From positions 62,001-126,000 of the forward strand of contig NZ_SDOY01000172.1 in NCBI RefSeq assembly GCF_004117935.1: 64,000 nucleotides of DNA, in the 5' to 3' direction. Each line of letters opens with the position of its first letter. The stretch's first letter is position 1. This document shows, in pieces, positions 45,544 to 51,987 of the stretch. This DNA comes from Streptomyces roseicoloratus. Its GTDB lineage: Bacteria > Actinomycetota > Actinomycetes > Streptomycetales > Streptomycetaceae. Below the pieces are notes generated by a model. It had not been told where the DNA came from and searched no databases. It saw only the letters and a program-made list of their open reading frames with translations. The translations under genes were made by a program, and so were the position numbers.

Positions 45544-45593
45544 CCCGGCGCACCCCCGGGGCGGCCGACCGGCCGCCCCGGGGGTGCGCCGGG
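45544..45593. terminator. 24-bp bidirectional terminator
   Basis: Arms starting CCCGGCGCACCCCCGGGG (45544) and ending CCCCGGGGGTGCGCCGGG (45593) pair perfectly almost to the centre. It separates the sigma gene from the converging gene at 45596. Confidence 0.9.
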
Positions 45594-45595
45594 CC

Positions 45596-46171
45596 TCATG
45601 CCGCCGGCGCTGACGAGCCCGGTACGCCCGGCCCCGGTACGCCGGGCACGGTGCCAGCTCCGGCCGCCGGAGCGGGGCGCGGTGAGGCCGACGGAGGCGA
45701 GCCGGGGTGCGGGGCGGCGGCCGGGTGCGGGGGAGCGGCGGGGTGCGGGGGAGCGGCGGGCAGGGAGCCGGGGTGCCCCGAACGGTGCTCGAGACGGAGC
45801 CGGTAGCCCTCTGCGGCGAGTTCCCGGCCGCCGCCGTCCGTGAACCGGCCGGTCACCGTGTACACGCCGCAGTGCGCCCGGCCCACCGGCAGGCGTTCCG
45901 GAGGCAGCCGTACCTCGTACGGGCCGCCGGTCCGGAAGCCGCCGAGGACGGTGCGGGTCGTCGTGAGGACCTTCCCCTCCATGGCCAGGGACTCCTCGAA
46001 GGCCAGCCCGTCGACGTCCTGGCCGAGCCGGAACGTCAGACCCAGGCTGATCACGGTGCCCTCGGGCACCGTGATCGGCTCGGCCTCACGGGAGCCGTCG
46101 CCCCGCGGCACCTCGAACCGCCCCAGCTCCTCGGTGTGCAGGGAGACGTCGCGGACTTCGAAACCGGTCAC
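45596..46171 (-). CDS. RhoGDI-like beta-sandwich protein
   Basis: A 191-residue cytoplasmic protein. Residues about 35-130 resemble the immunoglobulin-like domain of eukaryotic Rho GDP-dissociation inhibitors: SLGLTFRLGQDVDGLAFEES, a TVLGGFRTGGPYEVRLPP strand pair and GVYTVTGRFTDGGGRELAAE then YRLRLEH, aligning with the SGxxY, GSYxP, RGxYxxxSRFTDDD and WxLxIKK parts of RhoGDI. The flexible regulatory arm of RhoGDI is absent. Residues 131-191 are a Pro/Ala/His low-complexity tail with three AAPPHP repeats. No Rho GTPase is known in these bacteria, so the partner is open. GTG 46171 overlaps the upstream stop. Confidence 0.75.
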   Translation of the reverse strand: MTGFEVRDVSLHTEELGRFEVPRGDGSREAEPITVPEGTVISLGLTFRLGQDVDGLAFEESLAMEGKVLTTTRTVLGGFRTGGPYEVRLPPERLPVGRAHCGVYTVTGRFTDGGGRELAAEGYRLRLEHRSGHPGSLPAAPPHPAAPPHPAAAPHPGSPPSASPRPAPAAGAGTVPGVPGPGVPGSSAPAA

Positions 46172-46500
46172 GGCCGGTCACCGCCTTTCGGCGCGCCGTC
46201 GCCGGCGCGAGAGGCACGGGCCGCCGGCGCGCCCGTTCCCGTGGCCGGCGCGCCCGCTCCCGTGGCCGACGCGACGGTCACCGGACGACGGGCCAGGGCC
46301 GTGTACGGCGCACGCCCGGCCGACTCCGGGCCGAAGCCGCCGAGCGCGCCACGGCCCCGCCCTTCGGACCCGTCCGCACGCGCACGCGCACCCGTCACCG
46401 CCACCGTGCGGCCCTCGTCGAACGGCCCGGCGCCGCCCCGCGTCGCACGCGGCACGGCCAGGCCCTCCAGGAAGGACAGGAGGTCCGGCGTCCGGATCAT
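46168..46500 (-). CDS. small unknown protein coupled to the RhoGDI-like gene
   Basis: A 110-residue product, MIRTPDLLSFLEGLAVPRAT at the start and a low-complexity Ala/Gly/Thr tail. I do not recognise it. Support comes from a GGGAG ribosome site seven bases before ATG 46500 (another ATG lies six bases earlier) and from the GTGA overlap of its stop with the next start. The tail could be poorly folded. It may be a short regulator of the coupled gene or just a leader frame. Confidence 0.5.
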   Translation of the reverse strand: MIRTPDLLSFLEGLAVPRATRGGAGPFDEGRTVAVTGARARADGSEGRGRGALGGFGPESAGRAPYTALARRPVTVASATGAGAPATGTGAPAARASRAGDGAPKGGDRP

Positions 46501-46654
46501 GATCATGCTCCCGTCGGCTCGGCACTCACCACGGGCCCCGTGGTGCACGGGTCCCACCGGGGCGAGTGCCCCACCCCGGACGGAACACGCCTGGCGCGCC
46601 CTGCCACGCACGCCCGGCGCGTCCCGGCACGGCACACCCGGCGCGCCCCGGCAC

Positions 46655-46679
46655 GGGTGGACCGCCGCCGGCCGGGTAG
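46655..46679 (+). promoter_or_regulatory. sigma-B-type promoter ahead of the YbdK-like gene
   Basis: GGGT at 46655-46658, a 15-base spacer and GGGTAG at 46674-46679. The gene starts 27 bases later. The pattern fits GNNT-N14-16-GGGTA of the streptomycete sigma-B class. Confidence 0.55.
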
Positions 46680-46705
46680 TCGCGGACCGAAGCGAGGAGG
46701 CGGAC

Positions 46706-47806
46706 ATGAACGATCTGACCATCGGGGTCGAGGAGGAGTTCGTCCTCGTCGACCCGACGAGCCGGGCCCCGGTCGACCGGGCTCCGGACGTCATCGCGTC
46801 GGCCGCCAGGATCCTCGGAGACCAGGTCCAGAACGAGCTCTTCAACGCCCAGGTCGAGACGATGACCCAGCCCACCGCCTCGTGCGGTGACCTGCGGGAC
46901 GAACTGGTGCGGCTGCGCTCCGTCGTGGGCACCGCCGCCCGCGCCGAAGGCTGCCTGCCGATCGCCACCGGCACGCCGGTGGTGCCGCCCGCGCGGCCGC
47001 TGACCATCACGGACACCGAACGCTACCGCCGCATGGCCCGGCGCTTCGCCTCCCGCTTCAGCACCGTCGACGGCCTCGTCTGCGGCTGCCACGTCCACGT
47101 CGGCAGCCTCGACCGCGAACTCGCCCTCGCCCTCTCCCGTCGTATGGCCCCGTGGCTTCCCGTGCTCCAGGCCGTCACGGCCAACTCGCCCTTCGCACGG
47201 CGGCGCGACACGGGCTTCGCCAGCTGGCGCTCCGTCGAGTACGCGAGCTGGCCCACCGTCGGGCCCGCACCCGACCTCGACGAACCCCGCTACCTCGCCC
47301 ACGTGGCCGAACTGGTGCGCACCGGCACCCTGCTCGACCGGCGGATGGTGTACTGGCACGCCCGCCCGTCGGAGCACGTGCCGACCCTGGAGATCCGCGT
47401 CGCCGACTCCAACGCCGACGTCGACACCGTCGTCATGGTCGCCGCCCTCGTCCGTGCCCTCGCCGCGAGCCTGCTCGCCGACGAGCGCGCGCACCGGCCC
47501 GTGCAGCGGACCCCGCTGCGCCGGCTCCTGCTCGCCCACGAACTCGCCGCCCGTTACGGCCTTTCCGGCTACGGCATCGATCCGTGCACCGGCGCCGAGC
47601 GGCCCGCGGCCGAGCTCGTCGACCGCCTCGTCGCGCGGGTGCGACCCCAGCTCGACCTGACCGGCGACACCGACCGGGTGCTGCGCCAGTGGCACGGCAT
47701 CCGCGCCCACGGCGTCGGGGCGGCCCGACAGCGCGCCGCGTACCGGCGCCAGGGCCTCCTCAGCGACGTGGTGGACGCACTCGCCCGCCAGACGGCCTCG
47801 TCCTGA
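46706..47806 (+). CDS. ybdK: YbdK-type carboxylate-amine ligase (glutamate-cysteine ligase 2 family)
   Basis: A 366-residue ATP-dependent ligase. The GCS2 signature GVEEEFVLVDPTSRAPVD opens the protein; NELFNAQVETMTQPTASCGD, CGCHVHVGSLDRE and TLEIRVADSNADVDTVVMVA complete the active site. Relatives join glutamate and cysteine weakly in vitro; the natural role is unknown, and actinobacteria use mycothiol, so a gamma-glutamyl or similar amide product is likely. ATG 46706 follows GAGGAGG. A sigma-B-like promoter precedes it. Confidence 0.9.
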   Translation: MNDLTIGVEEEFVLVDPTSRAPVDRAPDVIASAARILGDQVQNELFNAQVETMTQPTASCGDLRDELVRLRSVVGTAARAEGCLPIATGTPVVPPARPLTITDTERYRRMARRFASRFSTVDGLVCGCHVHVGSLDRELALALSRRMAPWLPVLQAVTANSPFARRRDTGFASWRSVEYASWPTVGPAPDLDEPRYLAHVAELVRTGTLLDRRMVYWHARPSEHVPTLEIRVADSNADVDTVVMVAALVRALAASLLADERAHRPVQRTPLRRLLLAHELAARYGLSGYGIDPCTGAERPAAELVDRLVARVRPQLDLTGDTDRVLRQWHGIRAHGVGAARQRAAYRRQGLLSDVVDALARQTASS

Positions 47807-47889
47807 GGACGGCCTCGCCTCGCCTTGACGCCTTGTTCGTCTCGCCCTGACGCCTTCCCTGACGCCTCCCTGCCGGCGCGCGTTCCCGG

Positions 47890-47954
47890 CGGCCTTCTTG
47901 TCCGGCCTTCTTGGCGTTCCCTCTTGGCGTTCCCTCTTGCCGTTCCTGTCGGCC
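47890..47954. repeat. 13-bp degenerate tandem repeat
   Basis: Five head-to-tail units of 13 bases, from CGGCCTTCTTGTC through GTTCCCTCTTGGC to GTTCCTGTCGGCC, run into the next hairpin. A separate pair of GACAGGTGACGTC words (47995 and 48011) follows. Non-coding. Confidence 0.7.
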
Positions 47955-48000
47955 GTTCCTGAGACGTAGTCCAGTGACACGTCTCAGGACGGCCGACAGG
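47945..48000. terminator. long hairpin after ybdK
   Basis: CCTGTCGGCCGTTCCTGAGA (from 47945) pairs with TCTCAGGACGGCCGACAGG (to 48000) with one bulged base; the stem is about 22 bp around an 11-base loop. It lies between converging genes. Confidence 0.75.
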
Positions 48001-48105
48001 TGACGTCAGCGACAGGTGACGTCGGATCCCGTGCGCGCACGGCCCGGCGCCGGCCCGAAGCGGGCCGGCGCCGTCGGTGGAGCGGTGGTTACCGCGGCGG
48101 TGCGG

Positions 48106-48261
48106 TCACCAGCGGTACCAGCGCCGGTCCCCCGAGCGGAGGAAGAATCCCAGCACCCACACGACGAGCAGGGCGAGGGCGATCCACCACAGCACGTCTA
48201 GGGCGAAACCGGTGCCGAAGAGCACGAGGATCACAAGCAGGACGATGAGCAAAGGAATCAT
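48106..48261 (-). CDS. 51-residue hydrophobic membrane protein (DUF6131-like)
   Basis: A tiny protein with two membrane spans, IPLLIVLLVILVLFGTGFAL and WWIALALLVVWVLGFFLR, and a short basic end GDRRWYRW. It fits the small actinobacterial DUF6131-type proteins linked to stress in context only. ATG 48261 follows CAGGAG by eight bases. It lies just downstream of the broken SRPBCC gene and probably shares its sigma-B-like promoter. Confidence 0.8.
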   Translation of the reverse strand: MIPLLIVLLVILVLFGTGFALDVLWWIALALLVVWVLGFFLRSGDRRWYRW

Positions 48262-48299
48262 GACGAGTCTCCTGAGAGGATCGGAAGGCCGCTCGCGCG

Positions 48300-48488
48300 A
48301 CCGGCTGCCGGCCGGGCGGTTCGGCCTTGTCGGCCAGGTTGTGGGGCTCCACCTCCACGGCCGGGTCCACGCGGGTACGGCAGTCGTCCGGACCGTACGA
48401 AGGTGGCGGCGCCGGACGCCCCGAACCGCGTCCACCGGTCGTGGACCCCGCTCGGCGCGGCATCCACCTCGATCGTGGTGTGCGCCAT
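48300..48488 (-). pseudogene. SRPBCC-family gene with internal deletion and frameshift
   Basis: The first codons, MAHTTIEVDAAPSGVHDRWT then RFG, match the start of an SRPBCC (cyclase/dehydrase) protein like the intact one at 50760. About 70 family codons are then missing; AATFVRSG corresponds to the VVTFQR strand, after which the frame must shift to read DDCRTRVDPAVEVEPHNLAD, matching DDTHTRVSLAMDVEPQGMVE of the intact paralogue. The C-terminal helix is lost. ATG 48488 keeps a GAGGTG ribosome site and a perfect sigma-B-like promoter. The exact lower end is uncertain. Confidence 0.7.
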
Positions 48489-48533
48489 CGTGTTCACCTC
48501 CCTGGCCCGCGAAAGGACCGGTCGGCAGCGCGG

Positions 48534-48558
48534 GTACCCGCGGTAGGCGGTCGTAATC
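48534..48558 (-). promoter_or_regulatory. sigma-B-type promoter ahead of the broken SRPBCC gene and DUF6131-like gene
   Basis: On this strand, GATT (48558-48555), a 15-base spacer and GGGTAC (48539-48534) match the streptomycete sigma-B consensus exactly. The start codon at 48488 lies 45 bases downstream. It is back to back with another such promoter on the plus strand. Confidence 0.65.
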
Positions 48559-48584
48559 GCGGGCGCCCGCACCACGCGGCCGGT

Positions 48585-48609
48585 GCGTGTCCGCGCCGTA
48601 TCGGGGTAT
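48585..48609 (+). promoter_or_regulatory. sigma-B-type promoter of the methyltransferase gene
   Basis: GCGT at 48585-48588, a 15-base spacer and GGGTAT at 48604-48609. The ATG at 48619 lies only nine bases after the -10, and there is no ribosome site, so the transcript would be leaderless. Confidence 0.6.
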
Positions 48610-48618
48610 TCGCGCGGA

Positions 48619-49341
48619 ATGACCACGAAAACCCCGCTCAGGCTGATCCGACCGCCCGGTGTCTACGCACCCCAGGGCGACACGGCCCTCCTCCTGGAGA
48701 GCCTGGCCCGCGAACGCATCGATCCGGGCGTGCGCACGCTCGACCTGTGCACCGGCACCGGCGTCCTCGCCCTCGCGGCGGCCCGCAGAGGCGCCGAGGC
48801 CACCGCCGCCGACATCTCCGGCGCGGCCGTCGCCGCGGCACGCTGCAACGCCCGGCTCCACGGCTGCCGGGTACGGGTCCTGCGCGGCGACCTCACCGAG
48901 CCGGTCGCCGGCGAGCGCTTCGGCCTCGTCACGGTGAACCCGCCCTACGTGCCCGCCGACGCGCCGGACGGACCCGCGCGCGGCGCGCGCCGGGCCTGGG
49001 ACGCCGGCCCCGACGGGCGGCTCCTGCTGGACCGCATCTGCCGGACCGTCCCCCCGCTCCTCACCCCCCGCGGCGTGCTGCTCATCGTCCAGTCCTCGCT
49101 CAGCGGAGTCGCCGCCACCGTCACCGGCCTGCGCCGCGCCGGCCTGAGGGCCGACGTCACCGACCGGCGGCCCCAGCCCTACGGGCCCGTGATGGCGGCC
49201 CGGGCACGCTGGTTCGAGCGACGCGGGCTGGCCGAGCCCGGCACGACCAGCGAGGTGCTCGTGGTGATCCGCGCGGTCCGCGACCCGGCGGCCCGCATGT
49301 CCGTGGCGATGGCGGGCACCCGCGACCGCGAAGCGGCCTGA
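48619..49341 (+). CDS. HemK2/MTQ2-like SAM-dependent methyltransferase
   Basis: A 240-residue class I methyltransferase. Motif I is VRTLDLCTGTGVLALAAARR, and the NPPY catalytic tetrad (LVTVNPPYVPAD) identifies the N5-glutamine/adenine group; the short length and missing N-terminal helical domain match HemK2/Mtq2 rather than PrmC. Such enzymes modify release factors or other proteins; in actinobacteria the target is unknown. Start ATG 48619 is leaderless by position of its promoter. Confidence 0.9.
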   Translation: MTTKTPLRLIRPPGVYAPQGDTALLLESLARERIDPGVRTLDLCTGTGVLALAAARRGAEATAADISGAAVAAARCNARLHGCRVRVLRGDLTEPVAGERFGLVTVNPPYVPADAPDGPARGARRAWDAGPDGRLLLDRICRTVPPLLTPRGVLLIVQSSLSGVAATVTGLRRAGLRADVTDRRPQPYGPVMAARARWFERRGLAEPGTTSEVLVVIRAVRDPAARMSVAMAGTRDREAA

Positions 49342-49418
49342 TCGCACCCCGCAGCCCGTACGGCTGCCGCCGTGCGTACGGCCGCCGCCGACCGCGGGCG
49401 CGGCCCGAGGAGGACACG

Positions 49419-50123
49419 ATGACAACGCGTGGGGCACAGGAATCCCGCGGCGCCGCCTTGTTCGACGTCGACGGCACTCTGGTGGACACCAACTACCTGC
49501 ACACCCTCGCCTGGTGGCAGGCACTGCGCCGGCACGGCCACGACGTGCCGATGGCCCGCATCCACCGCGCCATCGGCATGGGCGCCGACCGCCTCCTCGA
49601 CCACGTGCTCGGCCAGAACCGCCGGCGCGAGGAGGACGGTTCCGTCGCCGACACCCACGGGGCCCTCTACGCCACCTGGTACGAGAACCTCCGGCCGTTC
49701 GAGGGCGCCACGGAGCTGCTGCGCGCCGTGGCCGCCCGCGGCTGGCAGGTGGTGCTCGCCAGCTCGGCCTCCGAGGAGGAGGTGAACGCCATCCGCGGGC
49801 GCCTCGACGCCGAGGAGGTGATCGACGCCGTCACCTCCGGCGGCGACGTCGACGTCACCAAGCCCGCGCCCGACCTCGTGGAGGCCGCCCTGCGGGCGGT
49901 CGGCGCCGAGCCCGAGGACGCCGTGTTCATCGGCGACACCGTGTGGGACGTCGAGGCCGCCGGCCGCGCCGGTCTGCCCTGCATCGGCCTCCTCACCGGT
50001 GGCACCTCGCGCGCCGAACTGGAGGACGCGGGCGCCGTCCTCGTCTGCGAGGACGCCATGACGCTGCTGCGCCGCATCGACACGAGCCCGCTGTCCCGCC
50101 CGCCGGACCGCGCGGGCGGCTGA
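49419..50123 (+). CDS. HAD-superfamily phosphatase
   Basis: A 234-residue HAD hydrolase, phosphoglycolate-phosphatase-like. Motif 1 is ALFDVDGTLVDTNYLH with nucleophile and acid Asp, motif 2 Ser in VVLASSASEEEV, motif 3 Lys in VTKPAPDLVEAAL, motif 4 AVFIGDTVWDVEAAGRAG. The helical cap follows motif 1. Substrate unknown. ATG 49419 follows GAGGAC. It precedes the decayed udgX on the opposite strand. Confidence 0.9.
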   Translation: MTTRGAQESRGAALFDVDGTLVDTNYLHTLAWWQALRRHGHDVPMARIHRAIGMGADRLLDHVLGQNRRREEDGSVADTHGALYATWYENLRPFEGATELLRAVAARGWQVVLASSASEEEVNAIRGRLDAEEVIDAVTSGGDVDVTKPAPDLVEAALRAVGAEPEDAVFIGDTVWDVEAAGRAGLPCIGLLTGGTSRAELEDAGAVLVCEDAMTLLRRIDTSPLSRPPDRAGG

Positions 50124-50337
50124 GCCCGGCTGCCCGGGACCGTGCCGGCTGCCCGGATCGACGCGGGCCGCCCTCGGGCCGGGAGCCGGGTCGCGCGCCG
50201 GTCGCGGATACGGTGGCACTCGGCGCGGGTCGGGTACGACGGGCCGAGGAGCGAGCGCCCGGCCGTGGTGCCGAGCATGACGATCAGCCGGGGGACACCA
50301 GACGGAGTTCGGCGAGCAGCCAGGGCCGGCAGGCCAG

Positions 50338-50363
50338 GGTTTCCCGCAGGGGTTTCCCGCAGG
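50338..50363. repeat. perfect 13-bp tandem duplication in udgX remnant
   Basis: GGTTTCCCGCAGG occurs twice head to tail. It duplicates the codons of LRET and shifts the frame. Confidence 0.95.
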
Positions 50364-50450
50364 CTCGGCGCCTGGTGGATCCGGCGCTTGCGGGTTTCGT
50401 CCTGGGGGAACGTGAAGTGCTTGACCGCGTTCGTCAGAGAGAACTCTTTC

Positions 50451-50486
50451 CTCGTCGATGCCCGCGTCCTCGTCGATGCCCGCGTC
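50451..50486. repeat. perfect 18-bp tandem duplication in udgX remnant
   Basis: CTCGTCGATGCCCGCGTC occurs twice head to tail, repeating the residues DAGIDE without changing frame. Confidence 0.95.
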
Positions 50487-50518
50487 GCGCAGCCGCCCCG
50501 CGGGGCCGATGAAGGCCT

Positions 50519-50550
50519 GGCCCTCCCGGTCGCCGGCCCTCCCGGTCGCC
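50519..50550. repeat. perfect 16-bp tandem duplication in udgX remnant
   Basis: GGCCCTCCCGGTCGCC occurs twice head to tail and shifts the frame between GDREG and AFIGPAG. Confidence 0.95.
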
Positions 50551-50759
50551 GGGCCGCTCTCCCACCGGCATCAGCCGGGCGTGCGCGGCACCGCGCCCCG
50601 AAGACGGTGCCGCTCGCCTCCCGGTTAAGGGGCAGCCTCGGCAGTCCGCCGCCGCCCGGCGGTGCGCGGGAAGCCCGCCGCGCCGCGGCAGGAAGGGCGT
50701 CGCGTCGTACGCTCCCCGTCCCGCGTCCGGTGCGCGGACGCCGTGTCGGACACGGGGCG

Positions 50760-51341
50760 TCAGATGTGGGGCGCGCCGCCGGGCTCGTCCGGGAGCGGGC
50801 CGGGATAAGGGCCGGGCCGTTCGGGCGGCGAGACCGGCTCGCCCGCCGACGGGGACGCGGAGGCGGGGGCCTCGCCCGTGGAGTCCTCGGGCCGTAGCCT
50901 GCCGTGCCAGCTGCCGGTCGTGCCGTCCCGCTCCTCGATGAACGTCTTGAAGCGCATCAGGTCGCCCTGGACCCGGCTCTCCAGGAAGCCGAGGGCGTCA
51001 CCCGCCTTCTCGACCATGCCCTGCGGTTCGACGTCCATGGCCAGACTGACCCTCGTGTGCGTGTCGTCGAGGCGCTGGAAGGTGACGACGCCCTTCTGCT
51101 TCACGTCGCCGCCGACCGTCCGCCAGGAGATGCGTTCGTCGGGCAGCTGGTCGACGATCTCGGTGTCGAACTCCCGTGTCACGCCCGCCACGCGGGTGCG
51201 CCAGTGGCAGCGCCGGTCGTCGAGCTGCCGCACCTCCTCGACCCCGTCCATGAACCTCGGGAACTCCTCGAACTGGGTCCACTGGCCATAGACGTCGTGG
51301 AGCGGTGCCATGACCCTGATGGTCTCCTGCACCATGCTCAT
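50760..51341 (-). CDS. SRPBCC-family (cyclase/dehydrase) protein
   Basis: A 193-residue START-like protein. Residues 1-150 form one SRPBCC domain: QETIRVMAPLHDVYGQWTQF, EFPRFMDGVEEVRQLDD, HWRTRVAGVTREFDTEI, RISWRTVGGD and VTFQRLDDTHTRVSLAMDVE, then a long C-terminal helix. A Pro-rich tail of about 45 residues follows. The fold binds hydrophobic ligands in a cavity; the role is unknown but the family is common in streptomycete stress regulons. ATG 51341 follows GAAGGAG. A sigma-B-like promoter lies about 55 bases upstream. Confidence 0.9.
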   Translation of the reverse strand: MSMVQETIRVMAPLHDVYGQWTQFEEFPRFMDGVEEVRQLDDRRCHWRTRVAGVTREFDTEIVDQLPDERISWRTVGGDVKQKGVVTFQRLDDTHTRVSLAMDVEPQGMVEKAGDALGFLESRVQGDLMRFKTFIEERDGTTGSWHGRLRPEDSTGEAPASASPSAGEPVSPPERPGPYPGPLPDEPGGAPHI

Positions 51342-51397
51342 GACCGTCGTCTCCTTCCTCGTTCCCGTGCTGCGTCGCGGTCCTGGAACCCCTGCGA

Positions 51398-51422
51398 CTA
51401 CCCGCTCCGGCCGGCCGCACGC
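51398..51422 (-). promoter_or_regulatory. sigma-B-type promoter of the SRPBCC gene
   Basis: On this strand, GCGT (51422-51419), a 15-base spacer and GGGTAG (51403-51398), with the start codon 57 bases further on. Confidence 0.55.
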
Positions 51423-51540
51423 GCGTCCGGGCGCTCCGGTGCCCGGACCGTGCGGACGTACCGCCGCCGGAGCGAGCCGGGCATACCGGCGGCGGAACAG
51501 GGCAACCGCCAAGGAGTCGCTCCAGCGAAGGAGGCCGCCC

Positions 51541-51945
51541 GTGAGCGCTGTCGTGAACCCCGCCGAACGAGCCGCCGCACACCGTGCCGCGCGACGGGCC
51601 CAGGAGTCCCCTGCGTCACCTGGCCCGGCTGCCCCGGCTGCCGGGGGCCCCGCTGCCCCACCTGCCGGTGACCCCGCGGCGTCACTTGCCGGGGAACAGC
51701 CCGCACGCCCCGCCGGAGAGCTGCCCGCGCGCCCCGCCGCCGTACGGGTCACGCCGGTCGCGGACGGCCCGCTGCTCGTCGAGGGCCCGGTCGAGATCGT
51801 GCTCGCCGACGGAACGGTACGGCGCAGCGACCGGCCCGTCGTCGCCCTCTGCATGTGCCGTCGCAGCCTCAGAGCACCCTTCTGCGACACCAGTCACCGG
51901 CGCCGGCTGCGGCGCGACCGGGACGGGACCGGGCGCCGGGACTGA
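51541..51945 (+). CDS. CDGSH iron-sulfur domain protein
   Basis: A 134-residue protein. The first 70 residues are low-complexity Ala/Pro with repeats such as PAGELPARPA. The C-terminal CDGSH domain (about 85-125) has the ligand set in CMCRRSLRAPFCDTSH, three Cys and one His for a 2Fe-2S cluster, though the signature reads CDTSH rather than CDGSH. CDGSH proteins carry or sense redox-active clusters. GTG 51541 follows GAAGGAGG. It opens a run of five genes ending at 55002. Confidence 0.88.
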   Translation: MSAVVNPAERAAAHRAARRAQESPASPGPAAPAAGGPAAPPAGDPAASLAGEQPARPAGELPARPAAVRVTPVADGPLLVEGPVEIVLADGTVRRSDRPVVALCMCRRSLRAPFCDTSHRRRLRRDRDGTGRRD

Positions 51946-51987
51946 CCGCCGCCGTCCACCCGCCTGACCGCGTGAGGAGATCCCGAG

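Larger units (their letters stand above)
50180..50712 (-). pseudogene. udgX: decayed UdgX-type uracil-DNA glycosylase
   Basis: Fragments in different frames spell the UdgX family: YDATPFLPRRGGLPA, DCRGCPLNREASGTVFGA, HARLMPVGERPGDREG, AFIGPAGRLRDAGIDED, LTNAVKHFTFPQDE, KRRIHQAPSLRET and LACRPWLLAELRLVSPRLIV. KRRIH is the loop with the covalent His of UdgX. The frame is broken by perfect tandem duplications of 16 and 13 bases, by a +1 shift near CTCTCT, and by a shift after TVFGA; an 18-base in-frame duplication repeats AGIDED. The C-terminal HPS motif is missing. No product can form. Confidence 0.82.

Noticed and set aside
50142..50897. A 251-residue plus-strand gene
   Set aside because: It is Arg-rich, has no ribosome site, and runs antisense to the udgX remnant and the SRPBCC gene.
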